Origin: Candidatus Alistipes excrementipullorum
GTDB taxonomy: Bacteria > Bacteroidota > Bacteroidia > Bacteroidales > Rikenellaceae
Assembly (NCBI GenBank): GCA_019113665.1
Contig: DXGW01000015.1
Location: 1-6,609, forward strand
Direction of reading: 5' to 3'
Length of the DNA stretch: 6,609 bases
Positions 1-6,592 of this stretch are shown one piece after another (position 1 is the stretch's first letter; each line of letters opens with the position of its first letter). A model generated the notes under the pieces. The model was not told where the DNA came from. It searched no databases and saw only the letters and a program-made list of their open reading frames with translations. The translations under genes and the position numbers were made by a program.

Positions 1-2
1 AT

Positions 3-302
3 TATCCTGTAACGCCTGCGATTGTACAGTTGGTTCCCGAGTTCAAGAAGATTGCTTTGAGCAGGGCCGCTCGTGCATATAAGGCCGATGTAATAATCGG
101 AGCTACCGTCGATGTGATAACCAATGCCGCCGGGAGGCTCGAAATTACCATATCGGGATATCCAGCCTGTTATACCAACTTCAGAAATGCTACTCTTGAG
201 GACATATCGCTTGTAGGACAGGCGAAAAATGTTGCCGGTGACCGCAATGATGAGATATTGCAGAATCCGGACGTAAGAACAAATCTGACAATTGAAAAAT
301 AG
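3..302 (+). CDS. 3' end of an unassigned conserved-type protein (5' truncated)
   Basis: The frame is open from the first complete codon at position 3 to a TAG stop at 300-302, giving 99 visible C-terminal residues. No convincing start lies inside the window. The TTG at position 30 could be read as a start, but the frame continues open upstream of it with plausible protein (YPVTPAIVQLVPEF), so the gene almost certainly begins outside. A short amphipathic stretch (EFKKIALSRAARAYKADVI) leads into ADVIIGATVDV, then GRLEITISGYPACYTNFR. This alternation of a helix with beta-like strands and a G-Y-P-A-x-Y-x-N-F-R motif reminds me of the C-terminal part of uncharacterised Bacteroidales lipoproteins or envelope proteins, but I cannot name a family. 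It has no transmembrane segment. It ends 8 bases before the next gene, so the two are probably co-transcribed. Codon use is more relaxed and AT-rich than in dnaK and secDF, as expected for a modestly expressed gene. Confidence 0.72.
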   Translation, partial: YPVTPAIVQLVPEFKKIALSRAARAYKADVIIGATVDVITNAAGRLEITISGYPACYTNFRNATLEDISLVGQAKNVAGDRNDEILQNPDVRTNLTIEK

Positions 303-310
303 CATTGATT

Positions 311-1021
311 ATGAAAAAGATTTTCCTTTTTATGGTTGCATGTGTATGTTTTTCGATATGTGCACATGCTCAACTCGTCCAGAGTTCGTCTCTTGTCGTT
401 ACAAAACGTGCTATGTCTCCGGTGCAGAAAGGCTTCCAGTCAGATTTGCGTCTTGGCGTCACGTTCGGCAATATAGGAGAGTATATTGCCCCGGAGATTA
501 CCTATACGGCCGGATATCGTTTCGGCAATACGTTCTATTTGGGAGCCGGGGCGGGACTGATTGTCAATGCATGCTCAAAAATGGACAAAAGCTGTTTTGA
601 GAAAGAAATAAATAATTCCGAGAAAAAACATTGGTATCTTCCGAGTGCCATGGTTACGGTCCCTGTATTTGCCCATATGCGTGTGTATTTCCTTAATCGG
701 CGCGTGTCACCATTTCTCGACACGACAGGAGGCGTCATGTTTACAAGTCAAGGCCGATTTGTATATGGCGAATACAGAGACTTGACTTTCACATATCCTC
801 GAAATATGGGATTTGCTACTCTCTCTCTGGGTGTTGGCTATCGTGTTGATGATCAAAAAACGATATATTTCCTTTTCGGAGGAAAAATTTACGGGGTCAG
901 TGCGCTGGAGGCTGATGACGGGGACTTTTTCAACCCTTATACCATAACATCGTCAAAGCCTTTGTCCATCGGGGCCCGTGTGGGGGCAGGCATTTATATG
1001 ACGGTAGGTTTTGTATTCTGA
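311..1021 (+). CDS. Secreted, probable outer-membrane beta-barrel protein
   Basis: This encodes 236 residues from the ATG at 311. A TTG at 305 would add only two residues ahead of a standard signal peptide, so the ATG is preferred. Residues 1-20 (MKKIFLFMVACVCFSICAHA) form a classical signal peptide with an A-H-A signal-peptidase-I site before Q21. The FSIC stretch is a poor lipobox, so a lipoprotein is less likely. The mature part is rich in alternating small, aromatic and polar residues typical of membrane beta-strands: EITYTAGYRF, FYLGAGAGLIV, TVPVFAHMRVYFLNRRVSPF, TLSLGVGYRV, TIYFLFGGKIYG. It ends in GAGIYMTVGFVF, with a terminal phenylalanine as in BAM-assembled barrels. Perhaps eight strands are present, suggesting the small OmpA/PorT-like barrel class; the exact family is not certain. 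C88 and C95 flank a charged putative loop and could form a disulfide. The gene sits 8 bases after the upstream gene and is followed by a terminator, so it is the last gene of that operon. Substrate and function are unknown. Confidence 0.8.
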   Translation: MKKIFLFMVACVCFSICAHAQLVQSSSLVVTKRAMSPVQKGFQSDLRLGVTFGNIGEYIAPEITYTAGYRFGNTFYLGAGAGLIVNACSKMDKSCFEKEINNSEKKHWYLPSAMVTVPVFAHMRVYFLNRRVSPFLDTTGGVMFTSQGRFVYGEYRDLTFTYPRNMGFATLSLGVGYRVDDQKTIYFLFGGKIYGVSALEADDGDFFNPYTITSSKPLSIGARVGAGIYMTVGFVF

Positions 1022-1051
1022 TTGATGGAGACTTTCTCCGACTGTGGCTTT

Positions 1052-1082
1052 ATGCCGCACCTTGCGGGTGCGGCATTTTTTT
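1052..1082 (+). terminator. Intrinsic terminator of the upstream two-gene operon
   Basis: A perfect 10-bp stem (1052-1061 with 1067-1076) has a 5-base loop TTGCG and is GC-rich (GCCGCACC / GGTGCGGC). It is followed by a T-run through 1082. It lies 31 bases after the stop codon of the outer-membrane protein gene and closes that transcription unit, separating it from dnaK. Confidence 0.92.
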
Positions 1083-1132
1083 GCCGTTTGACTGACGGTT
1101 GCCACGGCCAAGACCGCCGTATGTCAGCCGTG

Positions 1133-1149
1133 ACTGCCATTGTGGCAGT
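1133..1149. repeat. Perfect inverted repeat in the dnaK upstream region
   Basis: ACTGCCA (1133-1139) and TGGCAGT (1143-1149) are perfect inverted copies separated by TTG. No T-run follows, so it is not a terminator. It sits about 35 bases before the candidate -33 element of dnaK and could be an operator, or a hairpin left from the upstream unit. It does not match CIRCE (TTAGCACTC-N9-GAGTGCTAA). The surrounding 1083-1182 stretch also holds two copies of ATGTCAG (1121-1127 and 1163-1169), 42 bases apart, and no visible gene. Confidence 0.5.
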
Positions 1150-1183
1150 AAATCTTGCGCAAATGTCAGTCCGGAACGCGATT

Positions 1184-1215
1184 TTTGCTGTGTTTTCCTT
1201 TTGGTACAACCTTTG
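1184..1215 (+). promoter_or_regulatory. Candidate Bacteroidetes-type promoter of dnaK
   Basis: TTTG at 1184-1187, inside a T-run, is followed 20 bases later by AACCTTTG at 1208-1215, which matches TAnnTTTG except for its first base. This is the -33/-7 pattern of the Bacteroidetes primary sigma factor. A start near 1220-1224 would give a leader of roughly 70 nt. No CIRCE element and no sigma-32-like promoter are visible. The start site is inferred, not seen. Confidence 0.5.
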
Positions 1216-1229
1216 CTCATTATAGAGGC

Positions 1230-1248
1230 GTCCGGCAGAAATGCGGAC
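1230..1248 (+). promoter_or_regulatory. Leader hairpin of dnaK
   Basis: GTCCG (1230-1234) pairs with CGGAC (1244-1248) around a 9-base loop, about 8 nt into the predicted transcript. It is followed by a very AT-rich stretch (about 1255-1293) that runs to the ATG and probably serves as the unstructured ribosome landing region in place of a Shine-Dalgarno sequence. A similar hairpin occupies the same position in the secDF leader. It may stabilise the 5' end of the mRNA; this is inference. The stem is only 5 bp. Confidence 0.4.
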
Positions 1249-1293
1249 AGAGATGGTAAACGAAATTATTAACGAATAAAATAAATTACAACT

Positions 1294-3213
1294 ATGGCAA
1301 AGATTATTGGTATCGACTTGGGAACTACTAATTCCTGTGTGGCAGTGATGGAAGGCAACGAACCGGTTGTCATACCCAACTCCGAGGGACATCGCACCAC
1401 TCCTTCGATAGTCGCTTTTACGGACAACAACGAGCGTAAGGTCGGTGATCCGGCAAAGCGTCAGGCTATCACCAACCCGAAACGTACGGTCTTCTCGATC
1501 AAGCGTTTCATGGGTGAACAGTACGACAAGGTTACGGCCGACATAGCCCGTGCTCCGTATTCGATCGTCAAGGGCGACAACAACACTCCGCGTGTCGACA
1601 TAGACGGCCGTCAGTATACTCCGCAGGAGATTTCGGCCATCATTCTCCAGAAGATGAAGAAGACGGCCGAGGATTACCTCGGTTCGGAAGTCACCGAAGC
1701 GGTCATCACCGTGCCGGCATACTTCTCCGATTCGCAGCGTCAGGCTACCAAGGAGGCAGGTGAAATCGCAGGCCTGAAGGTACGCCGTATCATCAACGAG
1801 CCTACGGCCGCAGCTTTGGCTTACGGTCTTGACAAGAAGAAGAACGACATGAAGATCGCCGTATACGACCTCGGTGGCGGTACGTTCGATATCTCGATCC
1901 TCGAACTCGGTGACGGTGTGTTTGAGGTTAAGTCGACCAACGGCGATACCCACCTTGGCGGTGATGACTTCGACCACGTGCTCATCGACTACATGGCCGA
2001 GGCTTTCAAGGCCGAGCATGGCGTAGACCTGCGTGAGGACCCGATGGCGCTGCAGCGTTTGAAGGAGGCTGCCGAGAAGGCAAAGATCGAACTTTCGTCC
2101 TCGATGGAGACCGAGATCAACCTGCCTTACATCATGCCTATCAACGGCATTCCGCAGCACCTGGTGATGAAGCTCACCCGTTCGAAGTTCGAGCAGTTGT
2201 GCGACCACCTTATCCAGAAGACCATCGAGCCGTGCAAACTCGCATTGCGTGATGCCGGTCTGCAGGCTTCGCAGATAGACGAGGTTATTCTCGTCGGCGG
2301 TTCGACCCGTATCCCGGCAATCCAGCAGATTGTCGAGAAGTTCTTCGGCAAGGCACCCAACAAGAGCGTGAACCCCGATGAGGTTGTGGCTATCGGTGCC
2401 GCAATTCAGGGTGGCGTGCTCACCGGCGAGGTCAAGGACGTGCTTCTGTTGGACGTAACGCCGCTGTCGCTGGGTATCGAGACTCTGGGTGGTGTGTTCA
2501 CCAAACTTATCGAGGCGAACACGACGATTCCTACCCGCAAGAGCGAGGTATTCTCTACGGCTGCCGACAACCAGCCTTCGGTTGAGATCAATGTATGCCA
2601 GGGCGAACGTCCGATGGCGCGTGACAACAAGAGCATCGGCCGCTTCCACCTCGACGGAATACCGGCTGCACCCCGTGGCGTGCCGCAGATCGAGGTTACG
2701 TTCGATATCGATGCCAACGGTATATTGAACGTGTCGGCCAAGGACAAGGGTACCGGCAAGGAGCAGAAGATCCGTATCGAGGCTTCGAGCGGCTTGACCG
2801 AACAGGAGATCCAGCGTATGCGTGACGAGGCCAAGGCCAACGAGGAGAAGGATAAGGCCGAGAAGGAGCGCATCGAGAAGATCAATGCGGCCGACTCGAA
2901 TATCTTCGCAACCGAGAAGCAGCTCAAGGAGTATGGCGACAAGCTGCCCGCCGACAAGAAATCGGCAATCGAGGCTGCTCTCGCGAAACTTAAGGAGGCT
3001 CACAAGAACGCCGACGTTGCGGCCATAGATACGGCAATTGCCGAGCTTAACGCTGCATGGCAGGCTGCTTCGCAGGACATATATGCACAGCAGCAGGCCG
3101 GCCAGCAGGCACAGGGCGGCGCACAGCAGAATGCTGGTGCCAACGCAGGTGCCCGGAACGGCAGCAGCAACAGCAACCAGCCCGAGGACGTCGAGTTCGA
3201 GGAAGTGAAATAA
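1294..3213 (+). CDS. dnaK: Molecular chaperone DnaK (Hsp70)
   Basis: This complete 639-residue protein has the usual DnaK length. It is the ATP-driven cytosolic Hsp70 that binds exposed hydrophobic segments of nascent and stress-unfolded proteins, working with DnaJ and GrpE (neither is in this window). The N-terminal ATPase domain (about 1-380) shows the phosphate-binding loop IGIDLGTTNS (5-14), K70 in IKRFMG at the catalytic lysine position, VPAYFSDSQRQAT (140-152), NEPTAAALAYG (168-178) and DLGGGTFD (192-199) with T197 in the usual autophosphorylation site. The interdomain linker is DVLLLDV (382-388), followed by the substrate-binding beta domain starting TPLSLGIETLGG and an alpha-helical lid from about residue 500. 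A glutamine, glycine and asparagine-rich tail (about 594-630) ends in the conserved acidic EDVEFEEVK. The ATG at 1294 gives the canonical N terminus MAKIIG. There is no Shine-Dalgarno sequence, only an AT-rich leader. Strong terminators lie on both sides, so it is a single-gene unit, not part of a grpE-dnaJ operon. Codon use is strongly biased, as for a highly expressed gene. Confidence 0.99.
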   Translation: MAKIIGIDLGTTNSCVAVMEGNEPVVIPNSEGHRTTPSIVAFTDNNERKVGDPAKRQAITNPKRTVFSIKRFMGEQYDKVTADIARAPYSIVKGDNNTPRVDIDGRQYTPQEISAIILQKMKKTAEDYLGSEVTEAVITVPAYFSDSQRQATKEAGEIAGLKVRRIINEPTAAALAYGLDKKKNDMKIAVYDLGGGTFDISILELGDGVFEVKSTNGDTHLGGDDFDHVLIDYMAEAFKAEHGVDLREDPMALQRLKEAAEKAKIELSSSMETEINLPYIMPINGIPQHLVMKLTRSKFEQLCDHLIQKTIEPCKLALRDAGLQASQIDEVILVGGSTRIPAIQQIVEKFFGKAPNKSVNPDEVVAIGAAIQGGVLTGEVKDVLLLDVTPLSLGIETLGGVFTKLIEANTTIPTRKSEVFSTAADNQPSVEINVCQGERPMARDNKSIGRFHLDGIPAAPRGVPQIEVTFDIDANGILNVSAKDKGTGKEQKIRIEASSGLTEQEIQRMRDEAKANEEKDKAEKERIEKINAADSNIFATEKQLKEYGDKLPADKKSAIEAALAKLKEAHKNADVAAIDTAIAELNAAWQAASQDIYAQQQAGQQAQGGAQQNAGANAGARNGSSNSNQPEDVEFEEVK

Positions 3214-3223
3214 CGGACACTCG

Positions 3224-3236
3224 TGACATCATGTCA
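3224..3236. repeat. 13-bp palindrome after dnaK
   Basis: TGACATCATGTCA is a perfect odd-length palindrome (6-bp arms around a central C), lying 10 bases past the dnaK stop and 11 bases before its terminator. The loop is too short for the whole stem to form as RNA, so a DNA-binding site is possible, but its place in a 3' untranslated region makes chance equally likely. Part of it (CATGTCATG) recurs as CATGTCATGT at 3381-3390, beside the secDF -33 element. Confidence 0.3.
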
Positions 3237-3247
3237 TGGTGACAACG

Positions 3248-3291
3248 ACGGTGCCGGAGACGTTTCAAAGTCTCCGGCACCGTTTTTTTTT
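3248..3291 (+). terminator. Intrinsic terminator of dnaK
   Basis: A perfect 14-bp stem (3248-3261 with 3270-3283), with core GGTGCCGGAGAC / GTCTCCGGCACC and an 8-base loop GTTTCAAA, runs directly into nine Ts (3283-3291). It is very strong and separates dnaK from secDF. Confidence 0.96.
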
Positions 3292-3390
3292 GTATTTGCG
3301 CATGTACTCCTGCTGTATTTGAATATTTTGCCTTCGTCCGGCATTATTTGCATGTAAAGTGTACCGTAAACGCAATATTCCATGTCATGT

Positions 3391-3423
3391 TTTGCTGTAA
3401 TTAAGATTATTTTAGTACTTTTG
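3391..3423 (+). promoter_or_regulatory. Near-consensus Bacteroidetes promoter of secDF
   Basis: TTTG (3391-3394) lies 21 bases before TACTTTTG (3416-3423), a full match to TAnnTTTG. Transcription would start near 3428-3432 and give a leader of about 85-90 nt to the preferred ATG. The remaining intergenic sequence between the dnaK terminator and this promoter (3292-3390) shows no gene. It holds only an isolated GTCCGG at 3336-3341 and weak TTTG-containing stretches. Confidence 0.68.
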
Positions 3424-3435
3424 TACGCTTATTGC

Positions 3436-3463
3436 CGTCCGGTGCGCGGGAGTGCGGCGGACG
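3436..3463 (+). promoter_or_regulatory. Leader hairpin of secDF
   Basis: CGTCCG (3436-3441) pairs with CGGACG (3458-3463) around a GC-rich 16-base loop, beginning a few bases into the predicted transcript. An AT-rich stretch (about 3470-3517) then leads to the ATG at 3518. The GTCCGG that opens the stem lies the same distance (43 nt) from the -33 element as in the dnaK leader. A structural or regulatory role is inferred; the stem is 6 bp and the loop is large. Confidence 0.4.
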
Positions 3464-3517
3464 TATATGTTGAAACAAATAATTAAACTACGAATTATAA
3501 CAAAATTTTTAACTCAA

Positions 3518-6500
3518 ATGCAAAGTAAAGGCGCTATCAAATTACTCGCAATCTGCCTTGCGATTGCTTGTATTTTCCAGCTCTCGTTTACGCTGAAGAC
3601 ACACTATGTCGAGAAGGCTGCTGCAAAGTATGCAAGCACTTTCCCCGAAAACGAGCGCGCGGCCATGGAACAGTACTATCTCGATTCCGTAGCCACAAAA
3701 CCTGTCTACAATGTTTTGGTACGCAAGTACACCTATCAGGAGTGCAAGGAGCGTGAAGTGAACCTCGGTCTGGACCTCAAGGGCGGTATGAACGTCATGC
3801 TTGAGGTCGAGGTTGAAGATGTTGTCAAGGCTCTTGCCGGCGACAGCCAGAACGATCCCGCATTCGTTGAGGCCATAGCTGCTGCCAAAGAGGCGGTAAA
3901 GCAGGGTACCGGTGATTTCATCGGTGCATTCGAGAAGGCTTATAAGGCTTCGAGCAACGGAACTCCGCTGGCAACCATCTTTGTCAGCCCCGATCGCAAG
4001 GACATCACGCCCAACAGCACCGATGCCGAGGTGATCAAGGTTCTGCGTAAGGAGACCGATGACGCGATTGCCGCTTCGTTCAACATCATTCGCAGCCGTA
4101 TCGACCATTTCGGTGTAACGCAGCCCAATATCCAGCGACTGCCCAACTCGAACCGTATTCTGGTCGAGCTTCCGGGTGTCAAGGAGCCCGAGCGTGTGCG
4201 CAAACTTCTCCAGGGTACCGCTTCGCTTGAGTTCTGGACTACGTACAATGCATCGGAACTCATGACTTCGCTGGCAAAGGCTGACCGTGACCTGAAGACG
4301 ATCCTTGGCGATCAGCTGAAGGCTGAAGGTGAGGCTGAGGCTGCTGACGCAGAAACGGTTGTTGCCGGGCAGACTGAGGAGACCACCGACGAGGGCCTTC
4401 TGAGCGAGGTAGGCGAGACCGAGTCGACGGTTGAGACTGCAACCGTGCAGCACTATACCCGCGAGGAGAATCCTTTGCTTGCAATTCTTGACCCCTACTA
4501 TGCAGGAGGCGCCGTTATCGGTGCATCTGATGCGGCCGATATCCAGGCTGTAAACAAATATCTTGAAATGAGTGCCGTAAAGGACGCTTTCCCTGCCGAC
4601 GTCATGTTCAAGTGGGGTATCAAGGCTGATCCGGCTCTCGACAACAAGTTCGCTCTCTACGCCCTGAAGGTTGAGCGTCCCGACGGCAAGGCTCCGCTGG
4701 ACGGAAGCGCCATTTCCGATGCCCGCGAGGCATATTCGCAGCGTGGCGCCACTGCCGAGGTTTCGATGTCGATGAACTCGAACGGCGTATCCGAGTGGGC
4801 TCGTCTTACCGCTGACAACGTAGGCAAGTGCATAGCCATCGTCCTCGACGGTTACGTATACTCGGCCCCGGTCGTTCAGAACAAGATCGAGGGTGGTAAC
4901 TCGGCAATTACCGGTAACTTCACCATTCAGGAGGCTCAGGACCTTGCAAACGTGCTCAAGTCGGGTAAGGTTCCCGCTCCGGCACGTATCATTCAGGACG
5001 AGGTTGTCGGCCCGTCGCTCGGTCAGGAGTCCATCAATGCAGGTTTTATCTCGTTCCTGATAGCCTTCATTCTGGTGCTGCTCTACATGGGTCTCTTCTA
5101 CCGCACGGCCGGTTGGCTGGCTGACGTTGCGCTGGTTACCAACGTATTCCTGTTGATGGGCGTTCTGGTATCGTTCGGTGCGGTTCTTACACTTCCCGGT
5201 ATTGCAGGTATCGTCCTGACAATGGGTATGGCCGTTGACGCCAACGTCATCATATATGAACGTGTCAAGGAGGAGCTCCGTTCGGGCAAGGGCCTTGCAT
5301 CGGCCATCAAGGACGGTTTCTCGAATGCATATTCGGCAATCATCGACGGTCAGTTGACCACGATCATTACGGGTCTTGTACTCTATGTCTTCGGTAACGG
5401 TCCTGTACAGGGCTTCGCTACCACACTGATCATAGGTATCATCACTTCGCTCTTCTGTTCGATCTTCATCACCCGTCTGCTTATCGAATGGGTTGCCGAC
5501 AAGTGGGGTCACATCTCCTTCTCGCGCAAGTTCTCGGAGAACTTCCTGGCAAACGTACATTTCGATTTCGTAGGCAAGCGCAAGTATTCGTATATCGTAA
5601 TGCTTGTACTGATCCTGCTGTCGATCGGCTCGTTCTTCGTACGCGGCCTCAATATGGGTGTCGATTTCACCGGTGGCCGTATCTATGTTGTACGCTTCGA
5701 CCACAACGTGTCGAGTGAAGAGGTTCGCGATGCCGTAAGCAAGACATTCGCTTCGATCGAGAATGCAGATGCTTCGAATATCAGCTGCGAGGTTAAGCAG
5801 TTCGGTGACGAGAACCAGATGCGTATCTTCACGCAGTACAAGTATGACGATACTTCGGAGGAGACGACTGCCGAGGTTGACCGTCTGATCTACGATGCCG
5901 TGAAGGACCTCTACAAGTATGACATTACCTTCGACCAGTTCAAGGATACGCAGGACGATGAAAACGGTATCATTTCGTCGAACAAGATCGGCCCGGCCAT
6001 CGCCCGCGACATGATCTTCAATGCCTTCTATGCAGTCCTCTTCTCGCTGGTCGCTATCGGCCTCTACATCGCACTGCGATTCAAGAATTGGCAGTGGGCT
6101 ACCGGTGCTACGGTGGCACTTGCTCAGAATGCATTCATCGTTATCGGTATCTTCTCGATGTTCTACGGTCTGCTGCCGTTCTCGATGGAGGTTGACCAGG
6201 CATTCATTGCCGCGATCCTGACCATCATCGGTTATTCGATCAACGATACGGTGATTATCTTCGACCGTATCCGCGAATACCTCGGTCTCTATCCGAAGCG
6301 TCCGTTCAAGGAGAATATCAATAACGCTATCTGCTCGACGCTGTCGCGTACGATCAATACTTCGGGTACGACTCTCGTAACGCTGATTGCAATCTTCGCA
6401 TTCGGCGGTGAGACGATCCGCGGATTCATCTTCGCGCTGTTGCTCGGTATCATCATCGGTACGTATTCTTCGGTGTTCATCGCAACTCCTATCGCATACG

Positions 6501-6532
6501 ACCTGATGAAGAAGAAGGAAGAGAACAAATAG
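3518..6532 (+). CDS. secDF: Fused protein translocase subunit SecDF
   Basis: This is a single-chain SecD-SecF fusion of 1,004 residues, an RND-type inner-membrane protein that works with SecYEG and uses the proton gradient to pull exported proteins to the periplasm. The SecD half has TM1 (about 6-25), then LGLDLKGG (83-90) opening the large periplasmic P1 domain, VVGPSLG (496-502) just before TM2, three segments at about 509-580, and two more at about 609-655. V573-D574-A-N-V-I-I-Y-E-R is the SecD TM4 signature; D574 is the likely proton-relay aspartate. A basic linker (GKRKYSY, 686-692) starts the SecF half, which has GVDFTGG (714-720), a P4-like periplasmic domain to about 831, TM segments to about 994, and SINDTVIIFDRIRE (907-920) with D910. 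R944 in SRTINTS is a likely relay arginine. An acidic, low-complexity insert occupies about 268-307 within P1. Start choice: the frame is open back to GTG 3452 and ATG 3467, but that stretch uses codons unlike the gene (ATA, CTA, CGA, TTA) and lies in the leader, while MQSKGAIKLL is a normal N terminus. It is a single-gene unit. Confidence 0.97.
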   Translation: MQSKGAIKLLAICLAIACIFQLSFTLKTHYVEKAAAKYASTFPENERAAMEQYYLDSVATKPVYNVLVRKYTYQECKEREVNLGLDLKGGMNVMLEVEVEDVVKALAGDSQNDPAFVEAIAAAKEAVKQGTGDFIGAFEKAYKASSNGTPLATIFVSPDRKDITPNSTDAEVIKVLRKETDDAIAASFNIIRSRIDHFGVTQPNIQRLPNSNRILVELPGVKEPERVRKLLQGTASLEFWTTYNASELMTSLAKADRDLKTILGDQLKAEGEAEAADAETVVAGQTEETTDEGLLSEVGETESTVETATVQHYTREENPLLAILDPYYAGGAVIGASDAADIQAVNKYLEMSAVKDAFPADVMFKWGIKADPALDNKFALYALKVERPDGKAPLDGSAISDAREAYSQRGATAEVSMSMNSNGVSEWARLTADNVGKCIAIVLDGYVYSAPVVQNKIEGGNSAITGNFTIQEAQDLANVLKSGKVPAPARIIQDEVVGPSLGQESINAGFISFLIAFILVLLYMGLFYRTAGWLADVALVTNVFLLMGVLVSFGAVLTLPGIAGIVLTMGMAVDANVIIYERVKEELRSGKGLASAIKDGFSNAYSAIIDGQLTTIITGLVLYVFGNGPVQGFATTLIIGIITSLFCSIFITRLLIEWVADKWGHISFSRKFSENFLANVHFDFVGKRKYSYIVMLVLILLSIGSFFVRGLNMGVDFTGGRIYVVRFDHNVSSEEVRDAVSKTFASIENADASNISCEVKQFGDENQMRIFTQYKYDDTSEETTAEVDRLIYDAVKDLYKYDITFDQFKDTQDDENGIISSNKIGPAIARDMIFNAFYAVLFSLVAIGLYIALRFKNWQWATGATVALAQNAFIVIGIFSMFYGLLPFSMEVDQAFIAAILTIIGYSINDTVIIFDRIREYLGLYPKRPFKENINNAICSTLSRTINTSGTTLVTLIAIFAFGGETIRGFIFALLLGIIIGTYSSVFIATPIAYDLMKKKEENK

Positions 6533-6556
6533 CAGTTCCTGACTCCTTTGAGACTG

Positions 6557-6592
6557 ACAGAGACCGCAATTATTGCGGTCTCTGTTTTTTTT
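6557..6592 (+). terminator. Intrinsic terminator of secDF
   Basis: A perfect 13-bp stem (6557-6569 with 6573-6585), with core AGAGACCGCAA / TTGCGGTCTCT and a 3-base loop, is followed by a T-run through 6592. It lies 24 bases after the secDF stop. The remaining 17 bases of the window show no feature. Confidence 0.94.

Noticed and set aside
30..302. A complete small gene starting at TTG 30.
   Set aside because: The frame is open to the window edge with plausible protein sequence upstream, so this is an internal leucine codon of a truncated gene.
170..373. A 67-residue minus-strand frame across the junction of the first two genes, and similar short frames elsewhere, such as 1022-1225 on the plus strand.
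   Set aside because: They overlap real genes, terminators or the dnaK promoter, and lack start context, domains or a consistent composition.
1022..1293. A CIRCE/HrcA operator or sigma-32 promoter before dnaK.
   Set aside because: Neither the CIRCE inverted repeat nor a recognisable sigma-32 promoter is present. The inverted repeat seen (ACTGCCA/TGGCAGT) differs.
994..3003. A 669-codon open frame on the minus strand over dnaK and its upstream region.
   Set aside because: It has the same cause: codon bias of dnaK. It runs through a terminator hairpin and the dnaK promoter and has no protein-like motif.
3295..3330. A second possible promoter upstream of secDF (TTTG 3295-3298 with a TATTTTG stretch at 3324-3330).
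   Set aside because: The -7 part has the wrong spacing to match TAnnTTTG, and a much better match lies at 3391-3423.
3430..3517. A secretion-monitoring arrest peptide (SecM/VemP-like) in the secDF leader.
   Set aside because: There is no separate leader frame with a stop before secDF, no signal-peptide-like sequence, and no known arrest motif. The only open frame is continuous with secDF itself.
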